A stretch of DNA of 32,352 bases, taken from NCBI GenBank assembly GCA_005883405.1, contig VBGG01000195.1:1-32352 (forward strand), in the 5' to 3' direction. The DNA comes from Chloroflexota bacterium (GTDB lineage Bacteria; Chloroflexota; UBA6077; CF-72). The stretch's first letter is position 1, and the number at the start of each line of letters is the position of its first letter. The position numbers were made by a program, and so were the translations under genes. Positions 7,819 through 16,198 of the stretch are shown piece by piece. Under the pieces are notes generated by a model. The model searched no databases. It worked only from the letters and a program-made list of their open reading frames with translations, and had not been told where the DNA came from.

Positions 7819-8880
7819 ATGAATGTCCTCTGGTTCCTCCCCATCCTGAGCATCATGATGCTCGTTCACGAGCTGGGACACTTCATCACGGCTCGGCTGT
7901 CGGGCATCACCGTGCTCGAATTCGGTTTTGGTCTGCCGCCACGCCTGTGGGGCTTCAAACGCAACGGCGTCGTGTACTCGATCAACTGGATCCCCTTCGG
8001 CGCCTTCGTCAAGATGCTCGGCGAAGAGGATCCGACCGCGCCCGGTAGCTTCGCCAGCAAGCCGCGTGGAATCCGCGCCATCGTGCTCGCAGCGGGTAGC
8101 GGCATGAACTTCTTGCTGGCCGTCGCCGCGTTCAGCATGGTCTACGTCGTGGGCGTCCCCGGCGTCGCGCCCGATGCGCCTGTCCAGATCGCGGACGTCG
8201 CACCCGATAGCCCGGCCCAGGCGGCCGGCCTCCAGCCCGGCGACGTGATCGTCACCCTGGATGGCCAACCCGTCAACGTCCAGTCCTTCCGCGAAGCGAC
8301 GCAGACCCACCTGGATCAGCCGATCGAGATCGGCTTCCGCCACGGCGCTGAGATCCGCACGGCCTCGCTGACGCCACGCTCCAACCCGCCCGACCGTCAG
8401 GGAGCCATCGGCATCGTCCTCGCCGGTGGCCTGATTCGCCTGAACCCGATCGCCGCGGTCGGCCAGGGCTTCACCCAGACGGTGCGCGCCATCGGCGCCA
8501 CGCTCAGTGTGCCCAAGATGCTCGTGGAAGGCAGTCTTGCGCCCGCCGATGCGCGGCTGATCGGCCTGGTCGGCATGGCCCAGGCAACGTCAGAAACCGT
8601 CAGCTACGTGGTCGACACCGGCTTCTGGTATCCGCTGTTCGTCCTCACTGGCCTCTTCAGCGCTGGCCTGTCGATCGCTAACATGCTGCCCATTCCGGCG
8701 CTGGACGGCGGCCGACTGTTCTTTGTCATCCTGGAGTGGATCCGTGGTCGGCGTATCCCGCCCGAACGCGAGGCCGCGTACCACTTTGTTGGCATTGTGG
8801 TGCTGTTGACGCTGATGGTGATCATCTCGTTCAACGACCTGCTCTCGCCCCTGCCAGCGATCAACTGGGGCGGACGCTAA
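7819..8880 (+). CDS. rseP: Site-2 metalloprotease RseP (M50 family)
   Basis: Intramembrane zinc protease that cuts membrane-bound regulators or leftover signal peptides. The zinc site HELGH lies at residues 17-21 in the first transmembrane helix. A PDZ domain spans ~115-195 (DVAPDSPAQAAGLQPGDVIV is its core). The third zinc ligand motif is NMLPIPALDGGR near residue 293. There are four transmembrane helices over 353 aa, typical of the family. The start ATG is 54 bp after dxr. It sits in the usual dxr-rseP-ispG order. Confidence 0.94.
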   Translation: MNVLWFLPILSIMMLVHELGHFITARLSGITVLEFGFGLPPRLWGFKRNGVVYSINWIPFGAFVKMLGEEDPTAPGSFASKPRGIRAIVLAAGSGMNFLLAVAAFSMVYVVGVPGVAPDAPVQIADVAPDSPAQAAGLQPGDVIVTLDGQPVNVQSFREATQTHLDQPIEIGFRHGAEIRTASLTPRSNPPDRQGAIGIVLAGGLIRLNPIAAVGQGFTQTVRAIGATLSVPKMLVEGSLAPADARLIGLVGMAQATSETVSYVVDTGFWYPLFVLTGLFSAGLSIANMLPIPALDGGRLFFVILEWIRGRRIPPEREAAYHFVGIVVLLTLMVIISFNDLLSPLPAINWGGR

Positions 8881-8906
8881 CACCTGCCGATAATGTCACT
8901 GATCCG

Positions 8907-10553
8907 ATGCTTCTAACCGCCCCGTCGTATTGCCCGAGCCGTTTCGTCTACCAACGCCGCAAGAGTCGCGAAGTCCAGATCGGCACGGTCGCCGTGGGCG
9001 GCACTCAGCCCATCCGTGTCCAGTCCATGACCACCACCCGTACCCAGGACGTGGAGTCCACGCTGGCCCAGACCATCCGCCTGGTGGAGGCCGGCTGCGA
9101 GATCGTACGCATCACCGCCCCGACCACCTCCGATGCCAAGGCGATCGGCGAGATCAAGCGGCGGCTGCGTGCCATCGGCCTCGAGGTGCCCCTGGTCGCG
9201 GACATCCACTTCAGTCCTGCCGCGGCCATGGAAGCCGCCGAGCACGTGGAGAAGGTTCGCGTCAACCCCGGCAACTTCGCCGATCAGAAGTTCTTCCGCG
9301 TCCGCGAGTACACCGACGAGGATTACGCCGCGGAGATCACGCGCATTGAAGAGCGGTTTGCACCGCTGGTCCTGAAGTGCAAGTCACGCGGGGTCGCCAT
9401 GCGCATCGGCTCCAACCACGGCTCGCTGTCGGACCGCATCATGAACCGCCACGGCGATACGCCGGCGGGCATGGTCGAGTCCGCGCTGGAGTTCGTTCGC
9501 ATCGCGCGCAAGCACGACTACCACGACATCGTGCTTTCGATGAAGGCATCCAACCCCAAGGTGATGATTCAGGCCTACCGGCTGCTGGTCGCGCGCATGG
9601 ACGAGGAAGGCATCGATCCCTACCCGCTGCATCTCGGTGTCACCGAGGCTGGGCTGGGCGAGGATGGTCGCATCAAATCCGCGGTGGGCATCGGCGCACT
9701 GCTGGACGACGGCCTGGGCGACACGGTCCGCGTATCGCTCACGGAGGAGCCCGAGGCCGAGGTGCCCGTCGCGCAGCGTCTGGTCGCTCCCTACAACGAC
9801 GGGCTTCGCTTTGCGCGATCGCTCTCTGATGGCGACGAACGTCTCGACCCGTACTCCTACGCGCGCCGCATGGCAGCGGCCGTTGACCTCGCCGGCCTCA
9901 CCGTCGGCGGCGGCGAGACGGTAGCGCTGCTTGATCCTCCCGAAGAGGCGTTCACTGGCACACCCGACCAGGCAGGCCTCGCGACGCTGGCCGAGCCAGT
10001 CCCGTGGTACGACGCAGTCCGCGCCTACCGCGCGCTGGCGAATGCGGCGGGCGATCGGCCGCTGCACCTGCAGATCGCGGTCGATGGCGACGAGCTGGAA
10101 GTGCTCCTTCGCGCGTCGACGGTCCTTGGTTCGCTGCTGTGCGACGGTCTGGGCGATTCGGTCGGCCTGACCGCGCCTCTGCCCGACGACGACCGATCGC
10201 GGCTGCTCTTCGGCATTCTGCAAGCCGCTGGCGTTCGTATCACCAAAACCGAGTTCGTTTCGTGCCCATCCTGCGGCCGCACGCTGTTCGACCTGCAGAG
10301 CACGACCGAGCGCATCGCCTCGCGGACCAATCACCTCAAAGGCGTCAAGATCGCGATCATGGGTTGCGTGGTCAATGGCCCCGGCGAGATGGCCGACGCT
10401 GACTTCGGCTACGTGGGCGGCTCGCCTGGTCATGTCAACCTGTACGTCGGCAAAGAGGTGGTCGAAAAGGGCGTTCCCGAAGCCGAGGCCGACGCGCGCC
10501 TGGTCGACCTGATCCGCCGCAAAGGCAAGTGGCAGGACCCCGCGACTCTGTAA
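8907..10553 (+). CDS. ispG: 4-hydroxy-3-methylbut-2-en-1-yl diphosphate synthase (long form IspG)
   Basis: Penultimate MEP-pathway enzyme, an iron-sulfur protein. The N-terminal TIM barrel has VGGTQPIRVQSMTTTRTQDV, RVNPGNFADQKFF and LGVTEAGLGEDGR. The C-terminal cluster domain has SCPSCGRTLFDL (Cys453, Cys456) and MGCVVNGPGEMADADFGY (Cys487, Glu494), the expected three Cys plus Glu ligands. At 548 aa it is the long form with an inserted domain (roughly residues 290-430), as in plants and some bacteria, versus ~370 aa in E. coli. The frame is open further upstream into rseP, but ATG 8907 is the plausible start because it avoids a long overlap. It ends with TAA and is followed by the nusA leader. 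Confidence 0.95.
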   Translation: MLLTAPSYCPSRFVYQRRKSREVQIGTVAVGGTQPIRVQSMTTTRTQDVESTLAQTIRLVEAGCEIVRITAPTTSDAKAIGEIKRRLRAIGLEVPLVADIHFSPAAAMEAAEHVEKVRVNPGNFADQKFFRVREYTDEDYAAEITRIEERFAPLVLKCKSRGVAMRIGSNHGSLSDRIMNRHGDTPAGMVESALEFVRIARKHDYHDIVLSMKASNPKVMIQAYRLLVARMDEEGIDPYPLHLGVTEAGLGEDGRIKSAVGIGALLDDGLGDTVRVSLTEEPEAEVPVAQRLVAPYNDGLRFARSLSDGDERLDPYSYARRMAAAVDLAGLTVGGGETVALLDPPEEAFTGTPDQAGLATLAEPVPWYDAVRAYRALANAAGDRPLHLQIAVDGDELEVLLRASTVLGSLLCDGLGDSVGLTAPLPDDDRSRLLFGILQAAGVRITKTEFVSCPSCGRTLFDLQSTTERIASRTNHLKGVKIAIMGCVVNGPGEMADADFGYVGGSPGHVNLYVGKEVVEKGVPEAEADARLVDLIRRKGKWQDPATL

Positions 10554-10585
10554 ACAAACTCGAAAAACCGCCCTCCGGGCTGTGA

Positions 10586-10591
10586 TATACT
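10586..10591 (+). promoter_or_regulatory. Candidate -10 box for nusA transcript
   Basis: TATACT after the ispG stop and ~120 bp before the nusA start. No convincing -35. It is upstream of the hairpin at 10636-10663, so a transcript from here would carry that hairpin in its leader. Confidence 0.4.
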
Positions 10592-10635
10592 TGTCCGTGG
10601 CACGGCCAGACGGAGCCGTCGTCGGACGCTACGCT

Positions 10636-10663
10636 AAGAAGTGGGTAGCCCCCACTTCTTTTG
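10636..10663 (+). terminator. Intrinsic terminator or attenuator in front of nusA
   Basis: AAGAAGTGGG (10636-10645) pairs perfectly with CCCACTTCTT (10651-10660) around a 5-nt loop, followed by a short T-rich run. A 10-bp stem with a T tail fits an intrinsic terminator. It may end the ispG transcript. Since only ~50 bp remain before the nusA ATG and no -10 is seen there, it may instead act as an attenuator within the nusA leader. Confidence 0.65.
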
Positions 10664-10711
10664 TTGTAGCGAGCGCGCGGCGGAGACGAATTTCGAAGTA
10701 GAGCGGAGGGC

Positions 10712-11854
10712 ATGCCAGACATGAAAAGTGAATTCGTGACTGCCATCACCCAACTCGCTGCGGAGAAAGGCGTGCCACGCGAGATGGTCATGGAGGCTAT
10801 CCAGCAAGCCCTCGTCTCGGCCTACAAACAGCACGAGGAAGACAGCCGTCTCATCACTGCCGAAATCGATTCCGATTCGGGCGAGCCGCACGTCTACCAC
10901 TGGCTGACCGTCGTCGAGGACATCCCTGACGACGTCGAGGACGACTCGAACCTGATCATCCTCGAGCAGGCTCGCACGCTGAAGAGTCCTGAAGGGCAGG
11001 TGCTGTTCCCCAACGCCCAGCCCGGCGATCAGATCTACGAGGATGTCACGCCGCCCCAGTTCGGCCGCATCGCCGCCCAGACCGCCAAGCAGGTGGTGAT
11101 GCAGAAGCTGCGCGATGCTGAGCGGCGGTTGGTCTTCAACCAGTTCGCCGAGCGCGAGGGCGAGATCGTCCACGGTGTCATCCAGCGCATCGAGGCAGGC
11201 ACGGTAATCATCGAGATCGATCGCGCCGAAGCCGTTATGCCGCGTACCGAGCAGGTGCCAACCGAGCGCTACTACCAGGGCCAACGTCTGCGCGTGTACG
11301 TCGCGGAAGTCCGCGATACGCCGCGCGGGCCGCAGGTGGTTGTCTCGCGCGCGCACCGGCTGATGCTGCGTCGGTTGTTCGAGCAAGAGGTCCCGGAGAT
11401 CTTCTCGGGCGCCGTGGAGATCAAGGCGATCGCCCGCGAGGCCGGTTTCCGCTCCAAGGTCGCCGTCGCGGCTCGCCAGGAGGGCATCGACCCGGTCGGG
11501 TCGTGCGTCGGCGTACGCGGCGTGCGCATCCAGAACATTGTCAACGAGCTCAACGGCGAGAAGATCGACGTGGTCGAGTGGAACGAGGATCCGGCCCAGT
11601 ACGTGGCCAACGCACTGAGCCCGGCTCAGGTGAGCCACGTCACCATCGACGAGGCCACGCGCACGGCCAAGGTCGTCGTGCCCGAGCGCCAGTTGTCGCT
11701 GGCCATTGGCAAAGAGGGTCAAAACGCGCGGCTGGCGGCCAAGTTGACCGGCTGGCGCATCGACATTAAGAGCGACGTCGCCACCGCCGCTACCGCCGCC
11801 GCCGCCGCCGCAGCAGCCGAGCAGACAGAGCCGGTCGGGGCCCGGAAAGAGTAG
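10712..11854 (+). CDS. nusA: Transcription termination/antitermination factor NusA
   Basis: RNA polymerase-binding factor for pausing, termination and rRNA antitermination. The N-terminal domain (1-~130) has [20 protein letters not shown]. The S1 domain (~148-215) has [22 protein letters not shown]1 and KH2 follow, with [20 protein letters not shown] and the [20 protein letters not shown] motif near the end. At 380 aa it lacks the C-terminal acidic repeats of E. coli NusA. The tail is an alanine run coded by a GCC microsatellite (about 11787-11818). The start is ATG 10712, or possibly ATG 10721. rimP, usually just upstream, is absent. Confidence 0.95.
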   Translation: MPDMKSEFVTAITQLAAEKGVPREMVMEAIQQALVSAYKQHEEDSRLITAEIDSDSGEPHVYHWLTVVEDIPDDVEDDSNLIILEQARTLKSPEGQVLFPNAQPGDQIYEDVTPPQFGRIAAQTAKQVVMQKLRDAERRLVFNQFAEREGEIVHGVIQRIEAGTVIIEIDRAEAVMPRTEQVPTERYYQGQRLRVYVAEVRDTPRGPQVVVSRAHRLMLRRLFEQEVPEIFSGAVEIKAIAREAGFRSKVAVAARQEGIDPVGSCVGVRGVRIQNIVNELNGEKIDVVEWNEDPAQYVANALSPAQVSHVTIDEATRTAKVVVPERQLSLAIGKEGQNARLAAKLTGWRIDIKSDVATAATAAAAAAAAEQTEPVGARKE

Positions 11855-11859
11855 GCGGG

Positions 11860-12162
11860 ATGGCGCCCCCGCCGCGGGGGAGCCGGCCGCGGCACGTCCC
11901 CCAACGAACCTGCGTCGCGTGCCGCCAGACGAGCGCCAAGCGACAGCTCGTGCGCATCGTCCGCGGGCCGGACGGGACGGTTATCATCGATCCGACTGGC
12001 AAGCGATCGGGTCGCGGCGCCTACCTGTGTGAGTCGCCGGAGTGCTGGCAGGCTGGACTCACGCGCGGCGTGCTACCACGCGCATTGAAGATCGAAACTA
12101 TTCCGGAGGACGACCTCCAGAATTTGAGTGCATTCGCGCAGCGCCTCGGGCTGCAACCCTGA
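11860..12162 (+). CDS. ylxR: YlxR family RNA-binding protein
   Basis: Small DUF448 protein found between nusA and infB in many bacteria; family members bind nucleic acid and have been linked to RNase P or transcription control. The signature RTCVACRQTSAKRQLVRIVR lies near residue 16, and GRGAYLC with a following Cys-containing turn lies near 48-60. 100 aa is normal. ATG starts 5 bp after the nusA stop. No L7Ae-like partner gene is present before infB. Confidence 0.92.
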   Translation: MAPPPRGSRPRHVPQRTCVACRQTSAKRQLVRIVRGPDGTVIIDPTGKRSGRGAYLCESPECWQAGLTRGVLPRALKIETIPEDDLQNLSAFAQRLGLQP

Positions 12163-12194
12163 GTCGGCCGCAGGCCGTACTCTTTCCAACAAAT

Positions 12195-12249
12195 GGCTCC
12201 TAGGGGCGGCCGGACTACCCCAGGAGCCGAATAAACCGCCCCTAGGAGC
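12195..12249 (+). promoter_or_regulatory. Switch-like infB leader that can hide the ribosome binding site
   Basis: Segment A, GCTCCTAGGGGCGG (12196-12209), is the exact reverse complement of segment C, CCGCCCCTAGGAGC (12236-12249). C contains the AGGAG ribosome binding site for infB (ATG 12259, ~10 nt spacing). Segment B in the loop, CCCCAGGAGCC (12218-12228), can also pair with A (12195-12206; 11 bp with one bulged A and an 11-nt loop). A:B and A:C are mutually exclusive. Function as a translational switch is inference from these pairings. Confidence 0.65.
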
Positions 12250-12258
12250 TTCCATAAG

Positions 12259-14208
12259 ATGCCAAGACCACAACAACGCTCACGCCCAGCGAACCGCCCG
12301 GGCCAGACCCGCGGCGGGCGGCGCGGTCAGCTCGAAGCCTTCGAACGCCGCGCTGCCGAGGCGGCCAGTGCGACCGCGACCCGCGCCGCCGAGATTGGCC
12401 CGATCGAGCTGCCGTCCGTCGTTAGCGTCTCTGACCTGGCGGGCATTCTTGGCGTGCCCGTCACCCAGGTCATCAAGACCCTGTTCACCAACGGCACGGT
12501 CGCAACCATCAACCAGGCACTGGACTATGACACGGCTGCCGTGGTGGCCACGGATCTCGGCTTCGAGGTTCGCGAGCAACGCGTGGCAGCCGCGCCCGCG
12601 CCCGCGCCCGCCCCAACAGCGACTGCGACCGCGGTCGCGCCGCCCATCGCTGATGGCGCGGCGGAGCCGGCTGCACCCAGCGCCCCTGCCGAGGAAGCAG
12701 AGGACCCGAGCCTCCTCCAACCAAGGCCGCCGGTGGTCACCATCATGGGCCACGTCGACCACGGCAAGACCAGTCTGCTGGATGTGATCCGCAACACGCG
12801 CGTCGCGGCGGGTGAGGCGGGCGGCATCACCCAGCACATCGGCGCCTACCAGGTCGAGGTCAACGGCAGTCCGATTACGTTCCTCGACACGCCCGGCCAC
12901 GAGGCTTTCACCGCGATGCGTGCCCGCGGCGCGCAGGTGACCGATATCGCCGTGATCGTCGTCGCAGCGGACGATGGCGTCATGCCCCAGACGCGCGAAG
13001 CCATCGACCACGCCCGCGCGGCGCACGTCCCGATCATCATCGCCATCAACAAGATCGACCTGGCGTCGGCAAACCCGGACCGTGTCAAGCAGGAGCTGGC
13101 GGACCTCGGCGTCGTCGTGACCGAATACGGCGGCAGCATCGAGGCGATCCCCGTCTCGGCACGCACCCAGGCTGGCATCACGACACTGCTCGAGACCATC
13201 CAACTGGTAGCGGAGGCCGAAGTCGAGCCAAAAGCGAACCCGAACCGCCCCGCCTCGGGTGCGGTGGTCGAAGCCAGAATGGATAAGAGCCGTGGTGCGG
13301 TGGCCACGTTCCTCGTCCAGCGTGGCACCCTCCACGTCGGCGATCTGGTCGTCGCTGGCTCGATTCAGGGTCGCGTCAAGGCCCTTTTCGACGATCGTGG
13401 TCGACGCGTCAAGGACGCGCCGCCTTCGTTTCCGGTCGAAGTGCTGGGCCTCGGCGGTGTACCAGCGGCTGGCGATCACTTCACCGCGGTCACCGACGAG
13501 CGCACGGCACGAACGATGATCGAAGCCGCTCTTGGCGCTGGCCAGCGCGACGGCGAGGGCGAGCTGACGCTCGAGGCCGTCTTCGCGCGTATCCGCTCGG
13601 GGGCGATCAAGGAGCTGAACCTGATCGTCAAAGCCGACGTCCAGGGCAGTATCGAGCCGATCACCAACTCGCTCGAAAAGCTCGGCGATCAGACGGAGAC
13701 GCGCGCCAAAGTCATCCACTCTGGCCTGGGCAACGTGAATATCAACGACGTGAACCTGGCGGTCGCCTCGAAGGCCATGGTCATCGCCTTCAACGTCAAG
13801 ACAGAAGCTGACGCGCGCCGCGCGGCAGAGCTCCAGGGCGTGGCGATCCGTGACTACAACGTCATCTACACGCTGGTTGAAGACGTCGAGCAGATGCTCA
13901 CGGGCATGCTCGAACCGCGCTATCAGGAGGTCGTCCACGGCCACGCGGAAGTGCGGCAGGTGATCAAGGCCGGACGCAAGATGGTCGCCGGCTGCATGGT
14001 GATCGACGGAGTCGTGCATCGCCGCGATCGTGTGCGCCTGCAGCGCGCTGGCCAGCAGCTCTGGGAAGGCGGCATCGCCTCGCTCAGGCGCTTCAAGGAC
14101 GACGTGAACGAAGTGCGCGAAGGCTTCGAGTGCGGCATCACGCTTGACGGTTGGGACGACCTGACCGAGGGCGACCGCATGGAGATGTTCTCCAGCGAGC
14201 GGATCTGA
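12259..14208 (+). CDS. infB: Translation initiation factor IF-2
   Basis: GTPase that brings initiator tRNA to the ribosome. The N-terminal ~150 residues hold an IF2_N domain ([20 protein letters not shown], ~55-75) and an Ala/Pro-rich linker. The G domain follows: [12 protein letters not shown] (G1, ~168), [10 protein letters not shown] (G2), [15 protein letters not shown] (G3) and NKID (G4). Domains II-IV run to the end, with [15 protein letters not shown] and the C-terminal [14 protein letters not shown]. 649 aa is a compact bacterial IF-2 with a short N-terminus. ATG 12259 lies just after a hairpin that contains its ribosome binding site. Confidence 0.97.
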   Translation: MPRPQQRSRPANRPGQTRGGRRGQLEAFERRAAEAASATATRAAEIGPIELPSVVSVSDLAGILGVPVTQVIKTLFTNGTVATINQALDYDTAAVVATDLGFEVREQRVAAAPAPAPAPTATATAVAPPIADGAAEPAAPSAPAEEAEDPSLLQPRPPVVTIMGHVDHGKTSLLDVIRNTRVAAGEAGGITQHIGAYQVEVNGSPITFLDTPGHEAFTAMRARGAQVTDIAVIVVAADDGVMPQTREAIDHARAAHVPIIIAINKIDLASANPDRVKQELADLGVVVTEYGGSIEAIPVSARTQAGITTLLETIQLVAEAEVEPKANPNRPASGAVVEARMDKSRGAVATFLVQRGTLHVGDLVVAGSIQGRVKALFDDRGRRVKDAPPSFPVEVLGLGGVPAAGDHFTAVTDERTARTMIEAALGAGQRDGEGELTLEAVFARIRSGAIKELNLIVKADVQGSIEPITNSLEKLGDQTETRAKVIHSGLGNVNINDVNLAVASKAMVIAFNVKTEADARRAAELQGVAIRDYNVIYTLVEDVEQMLTGMLEPRYQEVVHGHAEVRQVIKAGRKMVAGCMVIDGVVHRRDRVRLQRAGQQLWEGGIASLRRFKDDVNEVREGFECGITLDGWDDLTEGDRMEMFSSERI

Positions 14209-14224
14209 GCTCCACGGCGTTGCA

Positions 14225-14593
14225 ATGCCCTCCCGTCGGATTGAACGCATCAACCACCTCCTGCGCCAGGAGATCGCCGATCTCCTGACGCGCGAGGTCA
14301 AAGACGCGACGCTTCACAGCGCGCTGATCTCGATCACCGACGTGGAGACCTCGAGCGATCTACGATCGGCCAAGGTCTACTTCAGCGTCTATGGCGACGA
14401 GGAGGAGATCAAGGCAGCCGAGGCGCACCTGAAACGTGCCTCGGGGTTCCTGCACCACAACCTCAAGGAGCGCCTGGACCTGCGCCACACGCCGTATCTC
14501 GAGTTCGTGGTCGACCGCTCGCTGGCGCGCGGCGACCGCATCATGCGCCTGATGCGCACCATCGAAGAGGAGCGTGGGCATCAGGAGCCCTGA
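14225..14593 (+). CDS. rbfA: Ribosome-binding factor A
   Basis: Small KH-fold protein for late 30S maturation and cold adaptation. It opens with RRIERINHLLRQEIADLLTREVKD, then has LISITDVETSSDLRSAKVYFSV and LKERLDLRHTPYLEFVVDRS, the standard RbfA sequence pattern. 122 aa is the expected length. ATG starts 16 bp after infB. Its 3' end overlaps truB by 20 bp. Confidence 0.94.
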   Translation: MPSRRIERINHLLRQEIADLLTREVKDATLHSALISITDVETSSDLRSAKVYFSVYGDEEEIKAAEAHLKRASGFLHHNLKERLDLRHTPYLEFVVDRSLARGDRIMRLMRTIEEERGHQEP

Positions 14594-15449
14594 TCTGACG
14601 GGCATCCTGAACGTCAATAAGCCGAAGGGCTGGACCTCACATGACGTGGTCGCCAGGGTGCGTCGACTGGCGGGCCAGAAGCGTGTCGGCCACGCCGGCA
14701 CCCTGGATCCTTTGGCCGAAGGCGTGCTACCCGTCCTGCTGGGCCGCGCCACGCGGCTGGCGGACTTCATCCAGGCAGGCCAGAAGACGTACAGGGCCGT
14801 GGTTTGCCTCGGGGTCGCCACTGAGACCGGCGACGCCGAAGGCGCGGTGATCTCGTCAGTGGCGGTCCCACCGCTGTCCGTTCGGCATTTGAGTGAGACG
14901 CTCGCCCGCTTTGAGGGCGAGATCCTCCAGACCCCGCCCCGCTACTCCGCCCTGAAGGTGGCCGGCCGCCGCGCCTACGCGGTCGCTCGCGGCGGCGGTG
15001 ACGCCGACCTCGCTCCTCGCCCCGTCACGGTGTATGACATGGCGCTGGTCGGCTGGACATCTGGCGAGCTCACCGTCGACGTGACGTGCTCCAAAGGCAC
15101 CTACGTGCGCGCGCTCGCGCGCGACATCGCCGCCGAGCTGGGTACCGTCGGCTATCTGGGCTCGCTCGTCCGCACGCGCGTCGGCCCGTTCCTTCTCGAC
15201 GATGCCGTAACTCTCGACCAGCTCGCTGAACGCGGCATCGAGCCCTTTCTGCTACCCGCGAGCTGCGCGATCCTTGATGCGCCGCGCTACTCCGCCGATG
15301 CGCTCCAGGCCGCCAGACTCGCCAACGGCCAGGCCGCGTCGGGGGCAGGCCTGCGCGCCGAGTCGGTCTGGGTCTACGATCCAGATGGTCTGCTCGTGTG
15401 CCTCGCCTCAGCGGACGGTACGCAGCTCCGACCGCGCCTCCTGCTATGA
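14574..15449 (+). CDS. truB: tRNA pseudouridine(55) synthase TruB
   Basis: Makes the conserved pseudouridine 55 in the tRNA T loop. LNVNKPKGWTSHDVV opens the domain, and GHAGTLDPLAEGVL carries catalytic Asp45. TPPRYSALKVAGRRAYAVAR and CSKGTYVRALARDIAAELG are further family motifs. A PUA-like C-terminal segment is short. 291 aa is normal. The start is GTG 14574 inside rbfA. The stop overlaps the ribF start by ATGA (15446-15449). Confidence 0.94.
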   Translation: MGIRSPDLTGILNVNKPKGWTSHDVVARVRRLAGQKRVGHAGTLDPLAEGVLPVLLGRATRLADFIQAGQKTYRAVVCLGVATETGDAEGAVISSVAVPPLSVRHLSETLARFEGEILQTPPRYSALKVAGRRAYAVARGGGDADLAPRPVTVYDMALVGWTSGELTVDVTCSKGTYVRALARDIAAELGTVGYLGSLVRTRVGPFLLDDAVTLDQLAERGIEPFLLPASCAILDAPRYSADALQAARLANGQAASGAGLRAESVWVYDPDGLLVCLASADGTQLRPRLLL

Positions 15450-16186
15450 AGCCCGCGATTGTCACCATCGGCATGTTCGATGGGGTCCACCTCGGCCATC
15501 ACGAGCTGGTCAGCCAGGTGGTGGACCGCGCCCGCTCGCTTGGCCTGCGCAGCTTCGCGGTCACGTTCGATCCCCACCCTGAGCAGGTGCTCTACCCCGA
15601 GCGCAAGCTGACCTATCTATCGACCGCGGACGAGCGCCGGCTACTGATGCAGGAGTGCGGGATCGATAACGTCTGGGTTTGTCCGTTCACGATCGAGCTG
15701 GCCCGCCTGGAGCCGGAGGAGTTCGTGCGCCTGATCGTCGAGCGCCAGCCGATGGCCGAATTGTGGGTTGGGGCGGATTTTGCCCTGGGTCGGGGCCGCA
15801 AGGGCACGATCGCCGTGCTGGCCGAGATCGGCAGCAAACTCGGTTGGGGCCTGCATGTCGTGCCGCCCTACATGCTCGAGGGGCAGGTTGTCAGCAGCAC
15901 GGCGATTCGCACCCTGCTCGCCGCCGGCGCTGTCCGCGGCGCGGCCGACCTCCTCGGGAGGAACTACAGCGTGAGCGGTGAAATCGAAGGCGATGAGCTC
16001 GTTGTCGATCCCGACCGGGCCCTGCCGCGCCCCGGCCTGGAGTACGACGCCGAGCTACGCCAGGACGGCGCCACGTCCGAGCTGCCCGTCACCGTCCAAC
16101 CCACGCCCGGCCGCATCAGCCTGGAGCGCCCCGCTCCCCGCGGCAACGGCCCCGCCACCCTGACCTTCCTCCGCCGCGTCGGCTAA
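15446..16186 (+). CDS. ribF: FAD synthetase domain protein (RibF-like) without a recognisable flavokinase domain
   Basis: The N-terminal ~180 residues are the FMN adenylyltransferase domain: TIGMFDGVHLGHHELV (nucleotide-binding HxGH), TFDPHPEQVL, WVGADFALGRGRKG and VVSSTAIRTLL. The usual riboflavin kinase domain should follow with a GFPTAN-type motif. Here only ~65 residues remain after GRNYSVSGEI and the motif is absent. At 246 aa the protein is ~60 residues shorter than bifunctional RibF. It could therefore make FAD from FMN but probably not FMN from riboflavin. It ends the nusA-infB operon, facing the EF-G-like gene. Confidence 0.88.
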   Translation: MKPAIVTIGMFDGVHLGHHELVSQVVDRARSLGLRSFAVTFDPHPEQVLYPERKLTYLSTADERRLLMQECGIDNVWVCPFTIELARLEPEEFVRLIVERQPMAELWVGADFALGRGRKGTIAVLAEIGSKLGWGLHVVPPYMLEGQVVSSTAIRTLLAAGAVRGAADLLGRNYSVSGEIEGDELVVDPDRALPRPGLEYDAELRQDGATSELPVTVQPTPGRISLERPAPRGNGPATLTFLRRVG

Positions 16187-16194
16187 TCCGACGC
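16176..16194. terminator. Short hairpin between convergent ribF and EF-G-like genes
   Basis: GCGTCGG (16176-16182) pairs with CCGACGC (16188-16194), with loop CTAAT holding part of the ribF stop codon. It is a 7-bp GC-rich stem between two convergent genes whose stops are only 12 bp apart. There is no T run on either side, so it is a weak bidirectional terminator candidate. Confidence 0.4.
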
Positions 16195-16198
16195 AGCG

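Noticed and set aside
9384-10433. 349-codon - strand frame over ispG
   Set aside because: Shadow of ispG; no conserved motif, no plausible start signals, and ispG is certain.
11787-11818. GCC run at the end of nusA as a regulatory repeat
   Set aside because: It codes an alanine tail of the sort often seen in high-GC genomes and needs no further explanation.
12280-14301. Long open frame on the - strand across infB
   Set aside because: It is a shadow of infB: high GC content leaves the opposite frame open, and the translation is rich in Arg, His and Asp with no family motif.
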